Positions 1 to 5,413 of a stretch of DNA of 5,413 nt are shown here, piece after piece. Both the position numbers and the translations under genes were made by a program. The DNA is from Omnitrophica bacterium RIFCSPLOWO2_01_FULL_45_10b (lineage in GTDB: Bacteria; Omnitrophota; Omnitrophia; Omnitrophales; Danuiimicrobiaceae), in the NCBI GenBank assembly GCA_001804205.1, contig MHFM01000051.1, positions 1-5,413 on the forward strand, read 5' to 3'. Below the pieces are notes generated by a model. It worked only from the letters and a program-made list of their open reading frames with translations, did not search any database and had not been told where the DNA came from. Each line of letters begins with the position of its first letter. Within the stretch, counting starts at the first letter, position 1.

Positions 1-1757
1 TTGCGATGGGGACAGGAGCCGCTTATTTTTTCAGTGCGGTTGCCGTTATCTTCCCCAAAATCTTTCCCAATTCATTTCGCTCAGAAGACGGAATGGTCGG
101 AGTTTATTTCGAAGTGGCCGCGATTATCGTCACACTTGTTCTGCTTGGGCAAGTTCTTGAACTGAAAGCGCGAAGCCAAACGAGCGCTGCCATTAAAACG
201 CTTCTTGGACTTCGGCCTAAGACCGCGCGTGTGGTTCGGGAAAATGGAAATGAAGAAGATATTCCGCTCGAACATGTTCACGTCGGTAATCACTTGCGCG
301 TTCGGCCGGGTGAAAAAATTCCGGTTGATGGAATTGTAATTGAAGGCACAAGTTCTGTGGATGAATCTATGATTACAGGAGAGCCGATTCCGGTTGAAAA
401 AGAATCAGGCTCAAAAGTTACGGGAGCCACCATTAATGGAAGCGGCAGTTTCATGATGCGTGCTGAGCGGGTTGGAAAGGAAACACTGCTGGCTCAAATT
501 GTCAAAATGGTAAGTGAAGCACAAAGAAGCCGCGCTCCGATTCAACGGCTTGTCGATATTGTTTCCTCCTTTTTTGTTCCCGCGGTAATTTTAATTGCGG
601 CTTTAACTTTTGTCCTTTGGGCTTGGCTCGGTCCTGAGCCGCGCATGGCGTATGCGATGGTTAATGCGATTGCCGTACTGATCATCGCTTGTCCTTGCGC
701 TTTGGGGCTTGCCACGCCCATGTCCATTATAGTGGGGACAGGCCGTGGTGCGATGGCCGGCGTGTTAATCAGAAATGCCGAAGCGCTTGAGCATTTCGAA
801 AAAATCGACACGCTCGTCGTCGACAAAACCGGAACGCTTACGGAAGGAAAGCCGAAGTTGATTTCCATGGCGGCTTCCGGAATTTCTGAAAATGAATTGC
901 TGAGCCTAGCGGCAAGCTTGGAGCGGCAAAGCGAACATCCGTTGGCCGAAGCCGTTGTAAAAGCGGCCAAAGAAAAAAATTTGCCTTTCAAGGAAGTAAA
1001 AGATTTTAAATATGAAAAAGGAAAAGGAATCACAGGGGTTGTCGGCGGCCGGCAAATTCTCATCGGCAGCGCAAAGATTATGGAGGAGAAAGGAATTAAC
1101 ATCTCTAATTTTTCAGAAAAAGCAAATCAGCTTACAAGCGAAGGGCAAGGAGTTGTATTTATTGCAGCGAATGGAAAAGCGGCTGGATTCGTCAGCGTTG
1201 CCGATCCAATCAAAGAATCTACGTATGAAGCCATCAAACTGCTTCATTCAGAGCATATTAAAATTGTGATGCTCACGGGAGATAATCGTCAGACGGCTCA
1301 AGCGGTTGGCAAAAAGATCGGGATTGATGAGATTCAAGCCGAGGTTTTGCCTGAAGATAAAGAAAAACACGTCCGGAAACTTCAGGACGAAGGCCGTAAT
1401 GTAGCAATGGCAGGAGATGGAATTAATGACGCGCCCGCTTTGGCGCGCGCTCATATCGGAATTGCCATGGGAAGCGGCACCGATGTAGCGATGCAAAGCG
1501 CGGGAATCGTTCTCGTCAAAGGCGACTTACGCGGAATTGCAAAGGCTCGAAGGCTAAGCCGAGCCACCATGCGAAACATCCGCCAGAATCTTTTCTTTGC
1601 GTTTGTTTATAATGCGCTGGGCGTTCCCATCGCCGCCGGCATCTTGTACCCCTTTTTTGGAATTTTATTAAGCCCGGTCATTGCCGGCGCCGCCATGACT
1701 TTTAGTTCCGTATCTGTCATCGGTAATTCATTGCGGCTGAGGAATGCCCTCCTGTAG
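1..1757 (+). CDS. copA: Copper-transporting P1B-type ATPase (CopA-like), 5' end cut by window
   Basis: This is a membrane pump that uses ATP to export copper, most likely Cu(I), across the inner membrane. The frame is open to the left edge, and the first in-frame ATG (6) lies inside a conserved transmembrane segment (MGTGAAYFFS), so the true start is upstream. Numbering from that Met, I see the actuator TGEP (124-127), the ion-binding CPC (229-231) followed by ALGLATP, the phosphorylation motif DKTGTLT (273-279, D273 phosphorylated), the P1B-specific HP pair (H311-P312), MLTGDN (422-427) and the hinge GDGINDAP (470-477). The last two helices carry YN (535-536) and MTFSS (564-568); with CPC, these residues are typical of Cu(I) or Ag(I) pumps. 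The visible 583 residues lack the N-terminal metal-binding domain(s) and the first helices, against a usual family length of about 740-830. The gene ends with tandem in-frame stops, TAG TAA. Family certainty is very high. Copper over silver is inferred from the family. Confidence 0.96.
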   Translation, partial: AMGTGAAYFFSAVAVIFPKIFPNSFRSEDGMVGVYFEVAAIIVTLVLLGQVLELKARSQTSAAIKTLLGLRPKTARVVRENGNEEDIPLEHVHVGNHLRVRPGEKIPVDGIVIEGTSSVDESMITGEPIPVEKESGSKVTGATINGSGSFMMRAERVGKETLLAQIVKMVSEAQRSRAPIQRLVDIVSSFFVPAVILIAALTFVLWAWLGPEPRMAYAMVNAIAVLIIACPCALGLATPMSIIVGTGRGAMAGVLIRNAEALEHFEKIDTLVVDKTGTLTEGKPKLISMAASGISENELLSLAASLERQSEHPLAEAVVKAAKEKNLPFKEVKDFKYEKGKGITGVVGGRQILIGSAKIMEEKGINISNFSEKANQLTSEGQGVVFIAANGKAAGFVSVADPIKESTYEAIKLLHSEHIKIVMLTGDNRQTAQAVGKKIGIDEIQAEVLPEDKEKHVRKLQDEGRNVAMAGDGINDAPALARAHIGIAMGSGTDVAMQSAGIVLVKGDLRGIAKARRLSRATMRNIRQNLFFAFVYNALGVPIAAGILYPFFGILLSPVIAGAAMTFSSVSVIGNSLRLRNALL

Positions 1758-1805
1758 TAAAGCGCTGCCAAAAGGTCTTGATGCGAAAAAAGTTTCTGTC
1801 CAAAA

Positions 1806-2084
1806 ATGATTAAAAAATTTAAATTAGCAGTAGAGAATTTTAAAAAAGAGCTTCGGGTTTATCAGTTAGTTTTGACCGATCCCAAGACGCCGAAGCTCTC
1901 AAAATGGCTATTAGGGTTGGCGGTTGCTTATTTTCTTTCTCCGGTTGATTTAATTCCCGATTTTATTCCTTTGCTGGGGCAATTGGATGATTTGATATTA
2001 ATTCCGTTACTGGTTTGGCTTGCGATCCGTATGATTCCCAAAGCGATCGTTGAGGACTGTCGAAATCAAGCAAACTCAGAATAA
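1806..2084 (+). CDS. DUF1232 / YkvA-like small membrane protein
   Basis: This is a 92-residue protein of the DUF1232 (YkvA) family, whose biochemical role is unknown. The family hallmark is clear: AYFLSPVDLIPDFIP at residues 41-55, followed by LLGQLDD (56-62). Hydrophobic stretches at about 35-45 and 62-78 suggest one or two membrane-associated helices. The N-terminal 20 residues are rich in Lys and Glu and probably cytoplasmic. The ATG at 1806 is the only sensible start, because an in-frame TGA at 1779-1781 closes the frame upstream and no alternative start lies between. No clear Shine-Dalgarno sequence precedes it. The gene lies 48 bases after the copper ATPase stop with no terminator between, so co-transcription is plausible. 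A functional link to copper is not shown. Confidence 0.9.
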   Translation: MIKKFKLAVENFKKELRVYQLVLTDPKTPKLSKWLLGLAVAYFLSPVDLIPDFIPLLGQLDDLILIPLLVWLAIRMIPKAIVEDCRNQANSE

Positions 2085-2101
2085 CATTATGGTTTGCTCA
2101 C

Positions 2102-2117
2102 GCCCAGTTCCCTGGGC
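2102..2117 (+). other. Short hairpin just upstream of the methyltransferase ribosome-binding site
   Basis: GCCCAG (2102-2107) and CTGGGC (2112-2117) form a perfect 6-bp stem around a TTCC loop. No T-run follows, so it is not an intrinsic terminator. It ends four bases before the GGGAG (2121-2125) that probably serves as ribosome-binding site for the next gene. This argues that 2094-2132 is leader rather than coding sequence. A role in RNA stability or translation is only a possibility. Confidence 0.4.
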
Positions 2118-2132
2118 AATGGGAGAAGAAGA

Positions 2133-2696
2133 GTGAAAATCCGAGAAAGCGGCATGCCGGATCAAAAAGCATGGGAGAATTTTTTTGATCCTGAAAAAAT
2201 TCTTAAAACGTTGGGTTTGGGCCATCGCGTGAACAATGTTGTGGAATTTGGCTGTGGCTATGGAACGTTTACCATTCCCACCGCAAAAATCATTAAAGGG
2301 AAAATCTACGCCCTTGATATTGAACCTGATATGATTCGTATCACAAAGGAACGCGCAAGAAACAATAAGTTAGATAATGTTGAAGCAATTTTATGCGATT
2401 TTATAAATGATGGCTCAAATCTCCCAAACGAAACCGCCGATTACGCCATGCTGTTCAATATTCTTCACTTGGAACAGCCGGGGAAATTGCTTAATGAGGC
2501 CAGAAGAGTTCTCAAAAAAGACGGCAAGCTTGGAATTATCCATTGGAATTGTGATCCAAAAACTCCGCGCGGCCCATCTATGGCTATTCGCCCAAAGCCG
2601 GAGCAATGCATTGAATGGGCTAAGAGTGCCGGTTTTCGCAGTCCCAAGAGATTTGACCTAAAGCCGTATCATTATGGATTGCTTTTGGTTAAATAA
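2133..2696 (+). CDS. Class I SAM-dependent methyltransferase, substrate unknown
   Basis: This is a soluble Rossmann-fold enzyme that would transfer a methyl group from S-adenosylmethionine. Numbered from the GTG at 2133 (187 residues), motif I is VEFGCGYGTF (37-46). The acidic residue expected to hold the SAM ribose is D62 in YALDIEPDM. D89 in ILCDF sits where the adenine-contacting acidic residue usually lies, and DYAMLFNILH (103-112) matches the motif after strand 4. Length and motifs fit the Methyltransf_11/25/31 group; nothing identifies the substrate. Start choice: GTG 2133 has GGGAG at 2121-2125 with a seven-base spacer, and ATG 2154 (MPDQKAW) is a credible alternative. An earlier in-frame TTG at 2094 is unlikely, because the intervening bases form a hairpin and encode an unconvincing peptide. 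The gene begins about 48 bases after the DUF1232 gene, so the two may share a transcript. Confidence 0.88.
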   Translation: MKIRESGMPDQKAWENFFDPEKILKTLGLGHRVNNVVEFGCGYGTFTIPTAKIIKGKIYALDIEPDMIRITKERARNNKLDNVEAILCDFINDGSNLPNETADYAMLFNILHLEQPGKLLNEARRVLKKDGKLGIIHWNCDPKTPRGPSMAIRPKPEQCIEWAKSAGFRSPKRFDLKPYHYGLLLVK

Positions 2697-2849
2697 GCAG
2701 TTTACTCAATCTCGACTTTGAAATGCAAAGCTCTTGCTTCTAACCTTGAGCTACATGATTAAATTGATTCAATAAAAGTCCGCCTGACCTGTCTGCTGAC
2801 TCTTTAAAAAGCAGAGCTTTTCCAGAAGTTAAGCATGTCGAGTTATTTA
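2697..2849. other. Gene-free spacer with weak inverted repeats
   Basis: I find no credible gene here. A weak hairpin, TCTGC (2792-2796) with GCAGA (2811-2815) followed by GCTTTT, could be a poor terminator for the upstream genes, but the 5-bp stem and 14-base loop make this doubtful. AAAGCTCT (2727-2734) and AGAGCTTT (2813-2820) are perfectly complementary over 8 bp at a distance of about 78 bases. ATTGATTCAAT (2763-2773) is a small palindrome around one central base that could be an operator half-site pair, or chance in AT-rich DNA. Confidence 0.3.
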
Positions 2850-2877
2850 TTGACTTTGCGAACTAGTCGTTCATAAT
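2850..2877 (+). promoter_or_regulatory. Sigma70-type promoter for the small secreted-protein gene
   Basis: TTGACT (2850-2855) matches the -35 consensus at five of six positions, and CATAAT (2872-2877) matches the -10 consensus at five of six, with a 16-base spacer. TAATAT (2874-2879) is an alternative -10 with an 18-base spacer. Transcription would start near 2884, giving a leader of about 55 bases. The leader contains ATTGCA twice (2886-2891 and 2907-2912), with TTGCA/TGCAA able to pair. This is the best promoter-like sequence I see in the window. Confidence 0.7.
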
Positions 2878-2939
2878 ATTCCCTCATTGCAGCCGCTGTT
2901 CACGCGATTGCAAAATATGGGTTGAAAGAGGTGTTTAAA

Positions 2940-3188
2940 ATGAGACAGGTAATTTCGTTTATGTTGTGCGCCCTTTTGGTTGGGCTGGGCGGGTCGTTTG
3001 TGTATGCAGATCGAGACACATCAGGATCGAGCACGGACTCATCGCTTCTGCAAGGAGCGAATACAGGCAGAAGCACATATACCAATGTTCACAGTGGCGT
3101 ACAAGTAGTTGCTGCGAACAAAGTTGCTGCAACAGATGCGTCTGTCGACAGCCATCCGTTTGAGACGACCGGAGGCGGGGGACAGTAA
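2940..3188 (+). CDS. Small probable secreted protein, unknown family
   Basis: This 82-residue protein has a convincing Sec signal peptide: basic start (MRQ), hydrophobic core at residues 4-20, and a VYA cleavage site ending at A23. The mature chain would be about 59 residues, rich in Ser, Thr, Ala, Val and Gly, with no cysteine, no long hydrophobic segment and a TTGGGGQ tail. I do not recognise the family and assign no function. The ATG at 2940 is preferred over the in-frame TTG at 2922, because a strong ribosome-binding site (AGAGGTG, 2927-2933) lies between them at proper spacing. The expression signals support a real gene: a near-consensus promoter ends 62 bases upstream and a strong terminator begins about 43 bases downstream, making a single-gene unit likely to be well expressed. 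Cys10 lies too early in the hydrophobic core to be a lipoprotein site. It could be a periplasmic, surface or extracellular peptide. Confidence 0.75.
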   Translation: MRQVISFMLCALLVGLGGSFVYADRDTSGSSTDSSLLQGANTGRSTYTNVHSGVQVVAANKVAATDASVDSHPFETTGGGGQ

Positions 3189-3231
3189 AGCAGGTTTTAA
3201 ATCGACTTTAGTAGATTAGCAGGCAAGATAG

Positions 3232-3266
3232 GGCCGGAGGAAAAAAGACCTCCGGCCTTTTGTTTT
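3232..3266 (+). terminator. Strong intrinsic (Rho-independent) terminator
   Basis: GGCCGGAGG (3232-3240) and CCTCCGGCC (3249-3257) form a perfect 9-bp GC-rich stem around an AAAAAAGA loop. TTTTGTTTT (3258-3266) follows at once. This is a textbook terminator, placed 43 bases after the stop of the small secreted-protein gene. It isolates that gene from the flavoprotein gene, which starts 40 bases further on. Confidence 0.95.
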
Positions 3267-3306
3267 AGATGAATAATGGCGTGCAAGTTTTCTCCTAATT
3301 TAATTA

Positions 3307-4725
3307 ATGGAAATCAGTACCGTCATGAATAAGAAGCCAGTTGATATTGCCGTTGTCGGAGCAGGTGCGGCGGGACTTATGAGCGCGATTTGGGCGGGAA
3401 GAAGCGCCGCCGGCCCTGACCGGGCCAAGGACGCTTCAGTCCTCAAATCGATCGGATTTGAGGGAAGAAGCACTCAGGCCAAACAGGCGCCGCTTGATAT
3501 TCTTCTCTTTGATACGCGTCAAAAAATAGGCGCGAAGATTTTGATGTCGGGCGGAACCCGCTGCAATGTTACCAATAAAGAAGTAAAAACATCTGACTTC
3601 AAGGGTGGGGCAAGCCATTTTGTAAAGCATGTTCTCGAAGCGTTCACGCCCCAGGAAACCATTCGATTTTTTAAAGACATCGGAGTTGAACTTGTTCTTG
3701 AGCCCAGCGGAAAATATTTCCCAGCTACTCATTCTGCACAAACAGTTTTAACCGCATTGATGATCGAAACCGGACGCGCAGGAGTTACCTTAAAAACAGG
3801 TATTCGGATTACGGACATCACAAAAATAGGAAACTTGTTCCATCTTAAAAATACGGAGGGTACCTATCAAATTTCAGCGAAGAAAGTGATTTTAACGACA
3901 GGAGGGCTTTCGCATCCCACCACCGGAAGCGATGGAACCGGCTATAAAATTGCGAAAAGTTTTGGTCACACAATTGTCGAAACATTTCCCGCTCTTACGC
4001 CGCTTTTAACGGAGGATCCTGATTGGAAAAAATTAAGCGGCATCGCGCTTGAAATGAAGCTTTCATTTTTTTCCGCCAGCCGCCGAAGGCGAGCCTCGCC
4101 GCGATTCTTGGCGGGAGGCGGATCCGTCTTAGGTGGAAAGAATGGAAAAAAAGAATGCGATTATCAAGATTCATTTTTGTTTACCCATTTTGGTTTCAGC
4201 GGGCCCGCGGCGCTTGATATCAGCCGGTATTTTGCGAGCGCAAAGCAAGAAGAACATCCTCAAATCATCGCCAGTTTTCTCCCGCAGCATCATGACGAAT
4301 CACTTAAAGCCGCTTTTCAATCTGCACAAAAGAGAAGCGTGGCGAAGACGATTAAAAATATTTTGGCTGAGGAATTTCAATTGCCGGAACGCTTTGCGGA
4401 AACCTTTCTTCAAAAAATCGGGATTAGCAAAAATGAATCCATTGGAAAATGTTCAAGCGAAAATCGAAAGCGGCTCATTCGCTTACTTCTCCACTACCCA
4501 CTTGAAGTCACGGGTGTTTTTGGTTATCAGAAAGCGGAAGTGACGGCGGGCGGCGTCGATCTTAAAGAAGTAAATGTGTCGACCATGGAATCAAAATTGG
4601 CCGACGGGCTTTATTTTGCAGGGGAAATCCTGGATGTGGACGGCCGCATCGGCGGATTTAATTTCCAGTGGTCTTGGAGCACGGGAGCCATTGCCGGCCG
4701 AAGCGCAGCACATGACTTACATTAA
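3307..4725 (+). CDS. HI0933/YhiN/BaiN-family FAD-dependent flavoprotein with two palindrome-encoded inserts
   Basis: This is a predicted soluble FAD-binding oxidoreductase of the HI0933-like family (Pfam HI0933_like; includes YhiN and BaiN). Most members have no assigned substrate. BaiN reduces bile-acid intermediates, but that activity cannot be assumed here. Landmarks in the 472 residues: dinucleotide motif GAGAAG (18-23); SGGTRCNVTN (81-90), where the family usually has SGGGRCN; TGGLSHPTTGSDGTGY (198-213); LFTHFGFSGPA (291-301); and the C-terminal FAD-contact block GEILDVDGRIGGFNFQW (439-455). The usual length is about 400. The excess lies at residues about 33-62, between the first helix and the strand LDILLFD, and about 256-274, before the LFTHFG block. 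Both coincide with palindromic DNA and keep the frame, so the enzyme is probably intact. ATG 3307 has no good ribosome-binding site; ATG 3325 (residue 7) is an alternative with GGAAA 11 bases upstream. Family call is secure, start is not. Confidence 0.93.
   Translation: MEISTVMNKKPVDIAVVGAGAAGLMSAIWAGRSAAGPDRAKDASVLKSIGFEGRSTQAKQAPLDILLFDTRQKIGAKILMSGGTRCNVTNKEVKTSDFKGGASHFVKHVLEAFTPQETIRFFKDIGVELVLEPSGKYFPATHSAQTVLTALMIETGRAGVTLKTGIRITDITKIGNLFHLKNTEGTYQISAKKVILTTGGLSHPTTGSDGTGYKIAKSFGHTIVETFPALTPLLTEDPDWKKLSGIALEMKLSFFSASRRRRASPRFLAGGGSVLGGKNGKKECDYQDSFLFTHFGFSGPAALDISRYFASAKQEEHPQIIASFLPQHHDESLKAAFQSAQKRSVAKTIKNILAEEFQLPERFAETFLQKIGISKNESIGKCSSENRKRLIRLLLHYPLEVTGVFGYQKAEVTAGGVDLKEVNVSTMESKLADGLYFAGEILDVDGRIGGFNFQWSWSTGAIAGRSAAHDLH
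3402..3495. repeat. Nested palindromic segment inside the flavoprotein gene (insert 1)
   Basis: The outer arms AAGCGCCGCC (3402-3411) and GGCGCCGCTT (3486-3495) are complementary at nine of ten positions. Inside are two perfect hairpins. GGCCC (3412-3416) pairs with GGGCC (3422-3426) across a 5-base loop. CCTCAAATC (3441-3449) pairs with GATTTGAGG (3455-3463) around GATCG. The second stem extends through CTTC (3434-3437) and GAAG (3464-3467) after a three-base bulge. The segment matches an insertion of about 27 residues (roughly 33-62) that the family normally lacks. It may be a mobile or formerly mobile palindromic element fixed in frame. Other copies cannot be seen in this window. Confidence 0.6.
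4072..4122. repeat. GC-rich palindromic element of exactly 17 codons inside the flavoprotein gene (insert 2)
   Basis: The arms TCCGCCAGCCGCC (4072-4084) and GGCGGGAGGCGGA (4110-4122) pair at 11 of 13 positions, the two mismatches being adjacent. GGCGAG (4088-4093) and CTCGCC (4095-4100) make a perfect inner hairpin, and CGCC/GGCG units also allow alternative folds. The segment is 51 bases, 38 of them G or C (about 75%), far above its surroundings. It starts and ends on codon boundaries and encodes residues 256-272, an Arg-, Ser- and Gly-rich stretch including SRRRRASPR. It lies where the family normally has a short turn before the LFTHFG block. Confidence 0.7.
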
Positions 4726-4758
4726 GATTCGTTCTGTGAGTATTTATCGCAAGTCAGT

Positions 4759-4815
4759 GCAGTCCTGATTTCCCATGGATAATTCAGAGGATGATTTAAT
4801 GAAAATCAGGGCTGC
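4759..4815. repeat. Long imperfect inverted repeat upstream of the Maf gene
   Basis: GCAGTCCTGATTT (4759-4771) pairs with AAATCAGGGCTGC (4803-4815) over 13 positions, 12 Watson-Crick and one G-U as RNA; a bulged A would allow a further C-G pair. The loop of about 30 bases contains AGAGG (4786-4790) and the ATG at 4799. No T-run follows the right arm, so it is not a standard intrinsic terminator. It could be an RNA structure affecting expression of the Maf gene 15 bases downstream, or protect the 3' end of the flavoprotein transcript. Confidence 0.5.
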
Positions 4816-4834
4816 GCAAAGCTTAACTTCATGA
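4799..4834 (+). CDS. Possible 11-residue leader ORF overlapping the Maf start
   Basis: An ATG at 4799 with AGAGG (4786-4790) eight bases upstream opens an 11-residue frame (MKIRAAQSLTS). Its TGA (4832-4834) overlaps the ATG of the Maf gene as ATGA. The same frame has an earlier ATG at 4775, giving 19 residues. The Maf start itself has no visible ribosome-binding site, so ribosomes ending here could restart on it by translational coupling. The peptide is too short to judge by composition and could be chance. Confidence 0.22.
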   Translation: MKIRAAQSLTS

Positions 4835-5397
4835 TTTATCTCGCCTCCACTTCTCCGCGAAGGAAAAATATTCTTAAAAAAGCGGGGATCAATTTTCGCG
4901 TTCTTAAACCCGCCTATCAAGAGGACAAAAAATTAAAAGCTCCGCCCTCCAAAATAGTTCAAATGCACGCGATCAAGAAAGCGGAGTCTTGTATGCGACA
5001 AATCGAAGAAGGGACCATTCTGGCGGCCGACACCATCGTTTCACTCGGCGAAGATATTTTTGGAAAACCCAAAAATCTAAAAAACGCGCGTTTTATTTTA
5101 GGAAAGCTTCAGGGGAAATGGCACATGGTTTATACGGGTGTTGCAATTTTTAAGATTGTAGGAGGGCAGGTTATCAAGAAAACTATTTTTTTTGAAAAAA
5201 CAAAGGTGCGGCTTAAAAAACTTACAGCGAGAGGGATTGAAAGTTATTTTAAGAGAATAAACCCGTTGGATAAGGCCGGTGCCTATGCCATTCAGTCTCC
5301 GCACGGTGGCATCGTCCAAGAGATCAAGGGCCTATTCTCAAATGCCGTGGGGCTTCCCATTGAAAAAATCCAGAAAAAAATGTTGAATCGGCCGTGA
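4831..5397 (+). CDS. maf: Maf-family nucleotide pyrophosphatase (YhdE-like dTTP/UTP type)
   Basis: This cytoplasmic house-cleaning enzyme hydrolyses nucleoside triphosphates to monophosphates and pyrophosphate, removing modified or non-canonical nucleotides. The 188 residues match the usual length of about 190. Motifs: LASTSPRR (4-11) at the N-terminus, AADTIV (65-70) with the probable catalytic Asp67, GKP with Lys79 (78-80), HMVYTGV (98-104), DKAGAYAIQ (147-155) and NAVGLP (171-176). SPRR plus DKAGAYAIQ resembles the YhdE branch (dTTP/UTP, and related modified pyrimidine nucleotides) more than the YceF branch (m7GTP), so this subtype is inferred. The ATG at 4831 gives the standard family start, MIYLAS, but lacks a Shine-Dalgarno sequence. 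It overlaps a possible mini-ORF stop and follows an inverted repeat. The flavoprotein gene ends 105 bases upstream. Confidence 0.94.
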   Translation: MIYLASTSPRRKNILKKAGINFRVLKPAYQEDKKLKAPPSKIVQMHAIKKAESCMRQIEEGTILAADTIVSLGEDIFGKPKNLKNARFILGKLQGKWHMVYTGVAIFKIVGGQVIKKTIFFEKTKVRLKKLTARGIESYFKRINPLDKAGAYAIQSPHGGIVQEIKGLFSNAVGLPIEKIQKKMLNRP

Positions 5398-5413
5398 ACA
5401 TTGTTTAAGACGA

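Noticed and set aside
625..640. GGCTC/GAGCC hairpin in the copper ATPase gene
   Set aside because: It is a short stem in a normally conserved part of the protein with no insertion, so it is probably chance.
542..1102. Long open frame on the minus strand opposite the copper ATPase
   Set aside because: It is antisense to a clearly conserved gene, and its translation looks like the low-complexity shadow of that gene, with no family motifs.
1..2696. A copper-resistance operon of ATPase, DUF1232 protein and methyltransferase
   Set aside because: Spacing permits co-transcription, but neither downstream gene has any copper-related motif and no metal regulator or chaperone is visible.
2922..2939. 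Upstream TTG start for the small secreted protein, adding six residues
   Set aside because: The strong ribosome-binding site AGAGGTG lies inside this extension and is correctly spaced for ATG 2940, which also gives a cleaner signal peptide.
2940..2969. Lipoprotein signal at Cys10 of the small secreted protein
   Set aside because: The cysteine is in the middle of the hydrophobic core, too near the N-terminus for a lipobox, and a good VYA cleavage site lies at residue 23.
4199..4208. Perfect 10-base palindrome GCGGGCCCGC in the flavoprotein gene
   Set aside because: It encodes the conserved SGPA motif and is explained by the codons used there; there is no extra protein sequence.

Overview
This window looks like a chromosomal segment from a bacterium of moderate GC content (mid-40s percent by eye). 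All six recognisable genes are on the + strand. A consensus-like sigma70-type promoter, a Sec-type signal peptide and a classic intrinsic terminator all point to Bacteria. No gene is specific enough to name the lineage. The gene mix and the palindromic inserts would fit an uncultivated Gram-negative-type group, but that is a guess. There are no transposases, phage genes, CRISPR arrays, tRNAs or rRNAs.

Layout. Positions 1-1757 hold the C-terminal three quarters of a copper-type P1B ATPase, cut by the window edge. It is followed at short spacing by a 92-residue DUF1232/YkvA-like membrane protein (1806-2084) and a class I SAM-dependent methyltransferase (about 2133-2696). These three could share a transcript, because no convincing terminator separates them. 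After a gene-free stretch (2697-2849) comes a compact unit of its own: promoter at 2850-2877, strong ribosome-binding site, an 82-residue probable secreted protein of unknown family (2940-3188), and a strong terminator (3232-3266). Then come an HI0933/YhiN/BaiN-family flavoprotein (3307-4725) and a Maf nucleotide pyrophosphatase (4831-5397). Upstream of the Maf gene lies a long imperfect inverted repeat and a possible mini-ORF that overlaps its start codon.

How the genes relate. Most are unconnected housekeeping or accessory functions: copper efflux, a small membrane protein, a methyltransferase, a flavin oxidoreductase, and house-cleaning of non-canonical nucleotides. I see no multi-gene defence or biosynthetic system.

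The most unusual signal lies inside the flavoprotein gene. Two palindromic DNA segments (about 3402-3495 and 4072-4122) sit in frame at the two places where the protein carries extra residues compared with its family. The second is about 75% GC and spans exactly 17 codons. They resemble the intragenic palindromic elements known from Rickettsia in style, though not visibly in sequence. The small secreted-protein unit is the second item worth following up.
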